Shown: positions 1 through 6,829 of the stretch, piece after piece
Layout: each line of letters opens with the position of its first letter
Numbering within the stretch: position 1 is the stretch's first letter
Assembly: GCA_938045315.1 (NCBI GenBank)
Contig: CALINM010000081.1
Span: 1-14,603 of the forward strand
Direction: 5' to 3'
Length of the DNA: 14,603 nt
From: an uncultured bacterium
GTDB lineage: Bacteria > CALINM01
Notes under the pieces: generated by a model
The model's input: the letters and a program-made list of their open reading frames with translations, nothing else
What the model was told of the DNA's origin: nothing
The model's database searches: none
Position numbers and translations under genes: made by a program

Positions 1-303
1 ATTATGCCTAAATAAACCAACCATAATCTCTCTTAAAACAAATACAATTGCTGCATCTACAATATAAGTAATCTTTAGCCTTTCAATTTCAAAATATTCC
101 ACAATACTTTTAAGAAGCTCAATTAAAATAAATATAGAAAGTATGTTTTCAATTAAAAGATCTAATCCCTGCGATATAGTAGGAGCTTTAAAAACATATG
201 TAAGATCAAGAAAAATTTTTGATAAACTAATCAACAAAGCTAAAATAACGATGGGAATTAAAATTTCAACCATAACTTTTATAATTTTTTTAAAATATTT
301 CAT
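1..303 (-). CDS. PsiE-family membrane protein, N-terminal part (runs off the left edge)
   Basis: Reading the minus strand from the ATG at 301-303 gives 101 uninterrupted codons to the window edge, so the gene is partial at its 3' end. The protein starts MKYFKKIIKVMVEILIPIV and has two hydrophobic segments at about residues 8-28 and 50-68. It then shows a conserved-looking stretch, an E-Y-F-E-I-E-R motif followed by Y-I-V-D-A-A-I-V-F-V-L-R-E-I. The pattern LLEL...YFE..R...YIV.AAIVFVLRE is what I associate with the PsiE (phosphate-starvation-inducible E) family, small inner-membrane proteins of unknown biochemical function. No convincing ribosome binding site or Pho box lies upstream, so the start is tentative; an in-frame ATG ten codons later is possible. 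No neighbour on the same strand is visible. Confidence 0.72.
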   Translation of the reverse strand, partial: MKYFKKIIKVMVEILIPIVILALLISLSKIFLDLTYVFKAPTISQGLDLLIENILSIFILIELLKSIVEYFEIERLKITYIVDAAIVFVLREIMVGLFRHN

Positions 304-514
304 GAGATAAGTTTAGCTAAAGCAAGTAAAAAAATTTTTAATTTTGAATTAAATATAAGTTAATTTATTTCACAGATTTAAATCACCTTTATTTTCAGGG
401 ATATCTATTTTATAATTTTATTAATGTCCTATCTTACCTGTGTTTTGAAAGTTACAATACCTTCTTTAATTTAAACTACTGATACATTTTACGAAATATG
501 ATATCATAAAAACA
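304..514. other. AT-rich intergenic region, divergent promoters not resolved
   Basis: This spacer separates the leftward PsiE-family gene from the rightward radical SAM pseudogene, so it should carry two divergent promoters. It is very AT-rich and many hexamers resemble -10 boxes, for example TATGAT at 497-502 on the plus strand. I find no -35 partner at 16-18 bp, and no clear ribosome binding site before the ATG at 515. No hairpin terminator, tRNA or open reading frame was seen. Confidence 0.5.
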
Positions 515-1551
515 ATGAATATTCTTTTAATCAAACTAAACAGCCCAGCAGATGAGATTATCCCCCCCTATCTCTAGGATATTTAGCATCTACTGTAAGG
601 CACAATCATAGGGTGAGAATACTTGATTGCTTAAAAGAAAACTTATCAATAGTACAAGTTACTGATATAACAAAAGAATTTGATGTAGTTGGAATAACTC
701 TTTTCACAAAAGATTTAGCCATATGTAAGCAGTACTTAAAAAGTATCAAAAAAGCAAAGCCAAGTATAATTACGCTCCTTGGTGGACCTCATCCCTCTGC
801 AGTACCTGATGAAACACTAATGTTCTTTAAAAATCTTGCAGATTATATCTTTGTTGGAGAATCGGAGATAGGTTTTCCTGAACTTATTAATTACCTAGAA
901 CAGGGAAAACCTTCTTAGGATGAGATAGAAGGTCTCGCATATATAAGGGATGGTAAAATAGTAAAAAATCCAACAATTTGCCCCGATAACATTGATGATT
1001 TTCAAGTTGCATGGGACTTAATACCACCTAACTCTTATCCAATGGCACCTCATGGAGCATTTTTCAAACAATATCCAGTTGCTCCTATAATAACTTCTCG
1101 TGGTTGTCCCTTTCATTGTACCTTTTGTGGTGGGCATATAATATCTGGCAGAAAGATAAGGCAAAGAAGTATAAAAAATGTAATGTCAGAAATCGAGCTA
1201 TTATATAGAGATTATGGTGTCAGAGAGATACACATAGAAGATGACAATTTCACCTTTAGAAAGGATTATGTTCTAGAGTTTTGCAATCATATGAGGTCAA
1301 AATTCCCTAATTTAACCTGGACATGCCCAAATGGAGTTAGGATTGACACCCTTGATGAAGAAATGGTGGAAGCAATGAGATCGTCAGGATGCTATGCTTT
1401 GTCGATAGGTATAGAGTCCGGTAGTGATAAGATACTAAAGCTCATGAAGAAATCACTTAACATTCAGAAAATAGCAGAAAAAATAGAAATGTTAAAAAAA
1501 TTTGATATAGATATTAACGCTTTTTTTATCCCTGGTGGTGATAAATTATAG
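515..1551 (+). pseudogene. B12-binding-domain radical SAM protein, frameshifted, with internal stop and lost 3' end
   Basis: Three pieces in two frames form one protein. From ATG 515 the frame reads MNILLIKLNSPADEIIPPY and hits TAG at 575. One extra C in the C7 tract at 562-568 would restore PPLSLGYLAST and continue in the frame of 577-915. That frame carries a typical N-terminal cobalamin-binding-like fold (VVGITLF..., then LLGGPHPSAVPDE, then IFVGESE). An in-frame TAG at 916-918 interrupts it, and the same frame resumes directly (DEIEGLAYIRDGK) through the radical SAM core. The [4Fe-4S] motif C-P-F-H-C-T-F-C (CxxxCxxC) lies at about 1105-1128 and is followed by EDDNFTF and SIGIESGSDKILKLMKK. 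The frame ends at 1551 shortly after FFIPG, where family members read IPGxPGET and continue for over 100 residues. The rest is missing, and IS256-like sequence follows. The substrate cannot be inferred. With two lesions plus a truncation this is probably a dead gene rather than a sequencing error. Confidence 0.85.
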
Positions 1552-2118
1552 TTGTGTCTTTTATAGTATAATTTAGTAATATGGGGGAAAAATCAAATAA
1601 GATTTTAAAACAAAGAGGCATCAAAAGTTAAATTAAACCTGAGGATGGGATACATACTTTCCAAACACATACCATAGACTTGTCATGTCCACATGTTAAG
1701 AAACGTCTTGAAGAATATGTTAAAATAAGATGCAAAAGCCTTTTGTGAAGAACTGAAGTGGATAAAGAAGATGAAGGATTTTTACAAGGCAATATTGTGA
1801 TTCGAAGAAGTGATATGGAGATTTGAGAAAAAGTATCCTGTTTATATAAAAGGTTTACTTAAATAGAAAAAGCCGTATTTTAACTATTTGAAATATTTAA
1901 ACAATTAATATAGTGGAAAAACACAAATAGCTGTATAGAGCTTGTGAGGCATAATACAGGTGTATACATTTAATTTGTAAGGATTGGGCAGGTAAGCATT
2001 TACGTAAATATAAGCTTATTAGAGAAAAATAGATGGAAGGATCCCTACACCTATGGCAAAAATTACTTTTTATGAATCAGGACAAAAGTTTAATGCCAGA
2101 TCTATACTTAAACTTTAA
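1552..2118 (+). mobile_element. Degraded IS256 (Mutator)-family insertion sequence remnant
   Basis: No intact frame exists, but the plus-strand translation carries the C-terminal half of an IS256-family transposase. Around 1660-1680 a frame reads FPNTYH. After a frameshift, 1681-1866 reads C-H-V-H-M-L-R-N-V-L-K-N, then DAKAFCEELKWIKKMKDFY, then F-E-K-K-Y-P-V-Y-I-K-G-L-L-K and F-N-Y-L-K-Y. These match the family pattern QRCxVHxLRN...KD...F...L..IY.A...FE.KYP..IK....LF.YLKYP. Another frame gives ELVRHNTG near 1940-1965, and about 2030-2100 gives W-K-D-P or R-I-P-T-P-M followed by QKFNARS, resembling the terminal W.KPIP......LY.L.Q.F..R block. Stops and frame changes are numerous. The region is about 570 bp against roughly 1.3 kb for a complete element, so most of the 5' half is deleted. 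A TTGTGTC-containing left end near 1553 is possible, but no matching right-end inverted repeat was found. Confidence 0.72.
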
Positions 2119-2147
2119 TTTTTTTAACAGGAGCCAAAAGCGAGGTG

Positions 2148-3136
2148 TTAGCATAATCTTATTTTTGCTAAAATCAAAGGCATTGTAAAAATAGTATTAA
2201 GGGCAGGGCCTGACAAAGGATCTTCATTAACTGGATTTGATACTGGATAGGTGTAAGCACCAGATGATGTTGTTTGAATATTACTATCAATAGCAACATT
2301 AGCAAAGATAAAAAGCTTCTGCCCCAGTGAATCAATTAAAAAGATGAAGTTGTTATCCGTATTTATACCCGATGCAGTTAAAACTTCTCCAATTACAGGC
2401 TTTGTGCCATGTATCACAAATTGCCGTGCACCATTCGTCCCGGGATCACAACTATACCCAGTATTTGGATTTGCAAATACCTGAATTTTTCCCTCTGGCC
2501 TTCCAGCATAGGAAGTTACTCTATCATACTGCCTTTTAAAGGGATTCCATTTCAAAGTTTGCTTAAAGCAGGGTGTGAAATTTAAAAAATCTGCTACAAG
2601 CAATTTGCCTGTTGTGCTATCAAAAGTAATACCCGATGGTAAATAAAATTGACCATTACCATAAGATAGGGAAGGGTTGTAGTAAGGAAAAGCACCATTG
2701 CCAACAAGAGTATTAAAACTTCCGTCTGATAAAGAGTATGACTTAATATTTTTGTCATACATATCTGTGGCATATAAATACCCATCTGGCCCTACCGCAA
2801 GGTCAGCTGGTCTTGTAAGGTTTTTATAAGTTTCTGAGCCTGTAAAACCACTTCCATAATTGGCTATAAAACTACCATCAGAAGCGTTATATATTTTCCC
2901 ACCATCATTTTCTGTAGCAACAGCAATTTATTAGATGAATATGCAATTGCTACAGGCCTGGTTATATTTACGAAAGTGGTTACATTTTTTGAAGGGTCAA
3001 CTTTAAAAACAGCGTTTGCTCCCCAATCAGCTACATATACATTAGTACCATCAGTAGTTACACCGATTGGATTAATAAAACCCTTTTCAGGGCCTGAAAT
3101 TTTTATAATTTTTTTTACGCCAAATAACGTAATCAC
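2148..3136 (-). pseudogene. NHL-repeat/beta-propeller protein, frameshifted
   Basis: Translation from GTG 3136 gives NHL-type blades: INPIGVTTDGTNVYVADWG, then NAVFKVDPSKNVTTF, then RPVAIAYSSNK. At about 2925-2928 the frame breaks. The following frame, starting AVATENDGGKIYNASDG, continues with TRPADLAVGPDGYLYATDMY and LPSGITFDSTTGKLLVADF to the stop at 2148-2150. Adding one base near 2927 joins the two halves, so this is a single gene of about 330 codons. GTG 3136 overlaps the TGA of the DUF192 gene (GTGA), suggesting translational coupling. The protein has no signal peptide of its own, which is unusual because NHL proteins of this type are generally exported; its true 5' end may therefore be lost or the start may differ. 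The C-terminus (…AKIRLC) also looks frameshifted: a neighbouring frame reads FDFSKNKIMLT past the stop, toward the IS256 remnant. Function unknown; such propellers usually bind proteins or ligands. Confidence 0.72.
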
Positions 3137-3555
3137 CTTGCGCCTGTTAGAGTATTTTTAAGAGGAATTTCAAGAACATATTTCCCAGAAACCTTTACAA
3201 TAGTGCCAATTCTTAAATGTTTACGCTCTTTTATAATAAATTTATCTTTGCCTGTCTTTTCGAGAACCAGTAACATTAAATCATACTTCATATGCCATGC
3301 CTGAAAAGTCTTTTCAGAAGCATCATTAAAAATAAAGAGCATGCCTGCTACGCCTAAACTTTTAAGAGTTGATAACTCAGTATTTGAAAGCCCCAGCTCT
3401 TTTTCTCTCTCGTCTTTAGCTACCAAAACAACCAAATCTCTCCCATTAACATTAATTTTCTTTTTTTGATAGCTATTTATTGTAATCTTTTGAGCAATCG
3501 AATAGAAATTATTAGTAAAAATTAATAAAATAATTAATATAACCTTTTTTTTCAA
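3133..3555 (-). CDS. DUF192 family protein with signal peptide
   Basis: 140 residues. An N-terminal Sec-type signal is visible: MKKK, a hydrophobic run at residues 5-18, and a likely cleavage near 20-22 (S-I-A-Q). The mature part follows the DUF192 pattern: LVVLVAKDEREKELGLSNT (41-59), then V-A-G-M-L-F-I-F (69-76), then W-H-M-K-Y-D-L (87-93) at the place of the family WMKNT..PLD motif, and a closing K-Y-V-L-E-I-P (125-131). The family is small, periplasmic and of unknown biochemical function. The start is TTG at 3553-3555, supported by the Shine-Dalgarno GAGGTG at 3560-3565, which overlaps the stop of the LemA-like gene one base upstream. The W-H-M variant of the motif departs from the usual W-M-K-N, so this is a divergent member. 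The TGA overlaps the presumed GTG start of the NHL gene. Confidence 0.75.
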   Translation of the reverse strand: MKKKVILIILLIFTNNFYSIAQKITINSYQKKKINVNGRDLVVLVAKDEREKELGLSNTELSTLKSLGVAGMLFIFNDASEKTFQAWHMKYDLMLLVLEKTGKDKFIIKERKHLRIGTIVKVSGKYVLEIPLKNTLTGAR

Positions 3556-3556
3556 A

Positions 3557-4024
3557 TTACACCTCTATCTCATGCAGTATACTTATTTTGAAAACTTTAA
3601 AAAGCAGATTTACCGCAGGCTTTTGGCTTATATTAATAAGTTTTTTCACTAAAAGATTATACTCCCCCAATGTTACATGTATCTCTTGATTAATTTTTAT
3701 TATATCTTCGCTGGATTCAATACCTTTAATAGACTCGCTGATTTCGTGTTCTACTTTTAATTTTCCATAAATATCCCTCGTTTGGTTCGATGTGTTTACA
3801 AGGGAAATAATTTTTGAAAGAATCATCAAGGAATTTGTGGAACTTAAAAATTTTTCATTAATTAACGTTTCTATTAGCTCATGCCTTTTGTCAAATAATC
3901 TAATAAGTTTGCCCAGCAAATTTTGGGCTGCATGCTTGATCTTATATATTTTATATAACCATAAACTGCTCCAGATAACTAATAAAATTAGCAAAACAAT
4001 AATTATGAAGTAAATATAAAACAT
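3557..4024 (-). CDS. LemA-like membrane-anchored protein
   Basis: 155 residues with one strong N-terminal membrane segment at about residues 3-25 (FIIIVLLILLVIW). A predicted helical region follows, containing L-F-D-K-R-H-E-L-I-E-T-L-I at 43-55. This resembles the LemA core (…L.RRHDLIPNLV…), and the later EYNLLVKKLI (121-130) with a hydrophobic tail P-A-V-N-L-L-F-K resembles LemA's YN..V..YN.....P. The fold would be an antiparallel helical bundle outside or inside a single-pass anchor. LemA proteins are widespread and of uncertain role. Similarity is by pattern only and the usual conserved middle region is weak, so this may be a distant relative. The start ATG at 4022-4024 has GGTGA just upstream, overlapping the aldolase stop, and it is 3 bp from that gene in the same apparent operon. 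Confidence 0.6.
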   Translation of the reverse strand: MFYIYFIIIVLLILLVIWSSLWLYKIYKIKHAAQNLLGKLIRLFDKRHELIETLINEKFLSSTNSLMILSKIISLVNTSNQTRDIYGKLKVEHEISESIKGIESSEDIIKINQEIHVTLGEYNLLVKKLINISQKPAVNLLFKVFKISILHEIEV

Positions 4025-4027
4025 ATT

Positions 4028-4618
4028 TCACCAGTTAGAATTTTTAAAAAACCCCTTTCCCTTTGATCTGTAAAACATTATTTTACAGGAATGTTCCAGT
4101 GTAGATGTATATGAAAATGCCTCTTCCAGCAAAAGACCTGTTGAAAAGCTCCCATGACCTTTTAACATAACAATTTTATACTCCTGCAAATACTTAGGTA
4201 TTATATCTGCCACTTCTCTTGATCCAACAGACCTTTTCGTTGCAATTACAGGGACTTTTTTTAAGATATAATTCCCCTCAGAATCATCAAGAATTATCTC
4301 TTCACATTCCATTGACAAAGCTGTTGCAATTGGTGGGTGTGCATGAAAAACTGCAAGGGCAGAAGTTTTTTTATAGATGGCTCTATGCACTACTATCTCT
4401 GTAGATGCTAAACAAATATTTGAATCTATATCATCTATCAAAGTTTCTATTATATCTTCTTCTGACAAACTGCCAAGCATAGAACCTCTTCTGGTTATAT
4501 AAATCTTTTCACCCACTTTTACACTCATATTACCGCCATGTGAAGAAAAGAGTCCCTGTTGCCAGCCTAATTTACCAATTTTTGCAAACTCTTCCCAGAT
4601 TTTTACTATACTAGCCAT
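4028..4618 (-). CDS. Class II aldolase, FucA/adducin-type
   Basis: 196 residues, close to the usual length of bacterial L-fuculose-1-phosphate aldolase-type enzymes. Zinc-dependent members cleave ketose 1-phosphates to dihydroxyacetone phosphate plus an aldehyde. Visible motifs are S-S-H-G-G-N-M-S-V-K (25-34, the phosphate-binding GN.S loop), ITRRGSMLG (41-49), STE (72-74), H-A-H-P-P (92-96) and KGHGSFSTG (153-161). E73, H92, H94 and H155 correspond by position to the catalytic Glu and three zinc His residues I recall for E. coli FucA, so the active site appears intact. The loop reads ITRRGS where typical members have ITPSG, suggesting a different substrate. It overlaps the AOR gene by 13 bp and precedes the LemA-like gene by 3 bp. 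Fuculose-, rhamnulose-, 5-deoxyribulose- and methylthioribulose-phosphate substrates are all possible. Kinase and isomerase partners are absent here, so no gene symbol is assigned. Confidence 0.88.
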   Translation of the reverse strand: MASIVKIWEEFAKIGKLGWQQGLFSSHGGNMSVKVGEKIYITRRGSMLGSLSEEDIIETLIDDIDSNICLASTEIVVHRAIYKKTSALAVFHAHPPIATALSMECEEIILDDSEGNYILKKVPVIATKRSVGSREVADIIPKYLQEYKIVMLKGHGSFSTGLLLEEAFSYTSTLEHSCKIMFYRSKGKGFFKNSNW

Positions 4619-6321
4619 TCTAAACCCAATTCTTTTAATTTCCGCTGTTTGGGAAAGCCAGTTTTTTCATCCCACCCCCTTGCTAAATAATACTCATCTA
4701 ACATGTCTTCATACTCATCAAAATACAGTCGAGGCGGAAGATAATCATCCTCTCTTTTAAAGCCCGCTTTTATGTTAAAAATTCTTTCTAAATTGTAAAT
4801 CCTCTCCCCTATTTTCTGGAATTCCACTGTTGATAAATCCAAACCAGTATAAGCATTTAACAGACGGGATAGATAATCGTCCGATACAGCAAGCCCTAAA
4901 AATCTGCAAAAAATAGAACTATCAGAAGCACAATGACTATTTTGTAAATATATTACTATTCCAGCTTTTCCCTTTGACATTTTTCTATTAATCAATTTGG
5001 GTATACCAAGCACTTCCGGAGCTAGCATATATGCCCTCAAATGACACCCCCCTCTATTGGATGTACCATAGGATAGAGCCATCCCATAAATACCCTTAGG
5101 ATGGTAAGCTGGTAACTCCAGTCCTTTAACTGTCATCGATAGTTCTTTTCTGCCAAGCTTTTCAGCTAATCTTCTGCTCCCTAAGGAGATATCTTTGCCT
5201 TCATCTAATGCCTCCAGTGTTTTATTAATCAATTCTGATACAATTTTTATATCACCAAAGGGAATTTGATTTATCTCAAGAAATGCAGCGATACTTCCAC
5301 CAAGAGAGATAGTATCAACACCATAATCTGCACATAATTTATTAAATTCAATAACTGCGTCAAGATCAGATATCCCTAAATTTGCTCCCAAAGCCCAGAG
5401 TGTTTCGTATTCCGGACCTTCTCCTTTATCTGTGATACGCCCACAGGCAATCTTACAACCAATACAGGCTCTCTTTTTAATGACCTTGTTTTTTAAAGAT
5501 TCTCCTGATATTTTATCTGCTTCTTCAAAAAAGATTTCTTGAAAATTTTTATGGGGCAAAATCTTTAATTCATTAATTAAATTCAACAAGAGGGAAGTTC
5601 CGAACTCTGGCAAACCCTGTGAAGTAATTGGATTAGCATAAATCCACTTATCTATCTCATCACTCACATAGTTAAATCTCTCTTTATCAAAGGGATTAAA
5701 GATATTTTTTTCCCTTCTCTTAACTACTAAAGCTAACAAATTTTTAGAGTTAAAAACTAAACCCCCACCACCTCTACCAAAGTATCTGTTATCTGAGGAT
5801 AGATTAGAAAAAATAACCCCCCTTTCAGCAGAAGGCCCACACATTATATATGAAATATCTTCGCCGAATTTTTCCTTTAACTTACCTATTCTCTCAGGGA
5901 TCTTTTTACCTTTTAAGTAGATTCCCTCGTGGAAACTTATTTTTTCATCTTCTATATAAATTATTGAGGGGGATTCTAATCTTCCTGTTATAACAATCCC
6001 ATCAATACCATTTTTTACGAAATACACACCTCCATATCCACCACATGAACTATCAAAAATTGTTCCCGTTAAAGGGGACTTAAATACACAGTGAAACCTA
6101 CCAGTTAATGGTCCTGTACTACCCGTTAAAGGACCCGTAAGAAAGAAAATAGGGGCCTCTGGATCTAATGGATCAATATCAGGACTGGCGAATTCAAAAT
6201 ATAGTCTTACCCCAAGCCCCCTCCCTCCTAAAAACTGCTTTATAATTGAAGCATCCAGTTTTTTATTTTTTACAGTTTTCTTTGTTAGGTTTAGATGTGT
6301 AAGTCTATACTCAAGGCTCAT
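4606..6321 (-). CDS. Tungsten/molybdenum-type aldehyde:ferredoxin oxidoreductase (AOR family)
   Basis: 571 residues, slightly short of the roughly 600 typical of the family. AOR enzymes oxidise aldehydes to carboxylates (or the reverse) with ferredoxin, using a bis-pyranopterin tungsten or molybdenum cofactor and one [4Fe-4S] cluster, in the cytoplasm. The N-terminal domain shows FLGGRGLGVRLYFE (30-43), LTGPLTGSTGP with RFHCVFKSPLTG, and S-S-C-G-G-Y-G-G (91-98). The RYFGRGGGGLVFNSKNL block (179-195) is the usual domain boundary. The cluster ligands are visible as C286-x2-C289-x3-C293 and C472 (DSSIFCRF). HLRAYMLAPEVLGIP (427-441) matches the second pterin-binding region. The gene starts with an ATGA overlap at the folK stop and its end overlaps the aldolase by 13 bp, so co-expression with both is likely. 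Substrate cannot be read from sequence. No separate small electron-transfer subunit lies nearby, suggesting free ferredoxin is used. Confidence 0.93.
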   Translation of the reverse strand: MSLEYRLTHLNLTKKTVKNKKLDASIIKQFLGGRGLGVRLYFEFASPDIDPLDPEAPIFFLTGPLTGSTGPLTGRFHCVFKSPLTGTIFDSSCGGYGGVYFVKNGIDGIVITGRLESPSIIYIEDEKISFHEGIYLKGKKIPERIGKLKEKFGEDISYIMCGPSAERGVIFSNLSSDNRYFGRGGGGLVFNSKNLLALVVKRREKNIFNPFDKERFNYVSDEIDKWIYANPITSQGLPEFGTSLLLNLINELKILPHKNFQEIFFEEADKISGESLKNKVIKKRACIGCKIACGRITDKGEGPEYETLWALGANLGISDLDAVIEFNKLCADYGVDTISLGGSIAAFLEINQIPFGDIKIVSELINKTLEALDEGKDISLGSRRLAEKLGRKELSMTVKGLELPAYHPKGIYGMALSYGTSNRGGCHLRAYMLAPEVLGIPKLINRKMSKGKAGIVIYLQNSHCASDSSIFCRFLGLAVSDDYLSRLLNAYTGLDLSTVEFQKIGERIYNLERIFNIKAGFKREDDYLPPRLYFDEYEDMLDEYYLARGWDEKTGFPKQRKLKELGLEWLV

Positions 6322-6827
6322 TTAAATATTCCCGGGAAATCCTGAATTTCTAATTTTTTCATCCTCTGCTCATTAATCAGGTCATTTTTTAAATTAGCTA
6401 TGGATTTAAAGTACAGGGGGTGTATATAGTTTTCACACAATTCAGCAAGGGGATAGAGCACAAAAGCCCTATTTTTTAAATGGGGATGTGGCACAATTAT
6501 ATCTAAATCAGAGTATATAACATCATCATAAAATAAAATGTCTAAATCGATTATACGGGGACCATATTTGAAGGTTTTAATCCTTCCCATTTTTTTTTCC
6601 ACATTTTTTAAAAATATAAAAAGGTTCTGAAGGCTAAAAGAGGTTTTAAGTTCTATTACTCCATTGATAAACTCTGGTTGATCTCTATAACCAACAGGTT
6701 CAGTCTCATAAAGATTCGATAAAACTATCGCATTAATTTCCTCTTCAGCCTTGAGATATTCTATTGCTCTCTTGATATTTGCTAATCTATCACCTAAATT
6801 TGTTCCAATACCAATATAGGCTATCAT
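6318..6827 (-). CDS. folK: 2-amino-4-hydroxy-6-hydroxymethyldihydropteridine pyrophosphokinase (HPPK)
   Basis: 169 residues, normal for single-domain HPPK, which transfers pyrophosphate from ATP to 6-hydroxymethyl-7,8-dihydropterin in folate synthesis. Diagnostic segments are YIGIGTNLGDR (4-14), Y-E-T-E-P-V-G (40-46) with QPEFIN, the family signature KYGPRIIDLDILFY (87-100) containing the two magnesium-binding aspartates D94 and D96, and PHPHLKNRAFVLYPLAEL (113-130). No other folate genes are visible; folK sits between dapL (2 bp upstream) and the AOR gene (ATGA overlap), inside a mainly lysine-biosynthetic transcript. Only an AGGG about 14 bases upstream could serve as a ribosome binding site, so translation may depend on coupling with dapL. 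Confidence 0.95.
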   Translation of the reverse strand: MIAYIGIGTNLGDRLANIKRAIEYLKAEEEINAIVLSNLYETEPVGYRDQPEFINGVIELKTSFSLQNLFIFLKNVEKKMGRIKTFKYGPRIIDLDILFYDDVIYSDLDIIVPHPHLKNRAFVLYPLAELCENYIHPLYFKSIANLKNDLINEQRMKKLEIQDFPGIFK

Positions 6828-6829
6828 TT

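Noticed and set aside
1552-2150. Terminal inverted repeats of the IS remnant
   Set aside because: A TTGTGTC-type left end is plausible near 1553, but I could not find its inverted partner near 2100-2150, so no ends are claimed.
2594-2785. Second minus-strand frame over the NHL gene
   Set aside because: Its translation is low-complexity leucine-rich, whereas the overlapping frame gives clear NHL-type blades.
2976-3161. Plus-strand open frame opposite the NHL and DUF192 genes
   Set aside because: Antisense to coding sequence with recognisable domain content; no start signal.
6080-6135. Repeated PLTG-encoding segments in the AOR gene (three copies)
   Set aside because: They correspond to normal conserved AOR motifs in the first pterin-binding region, not to a tandem repeat expansion.
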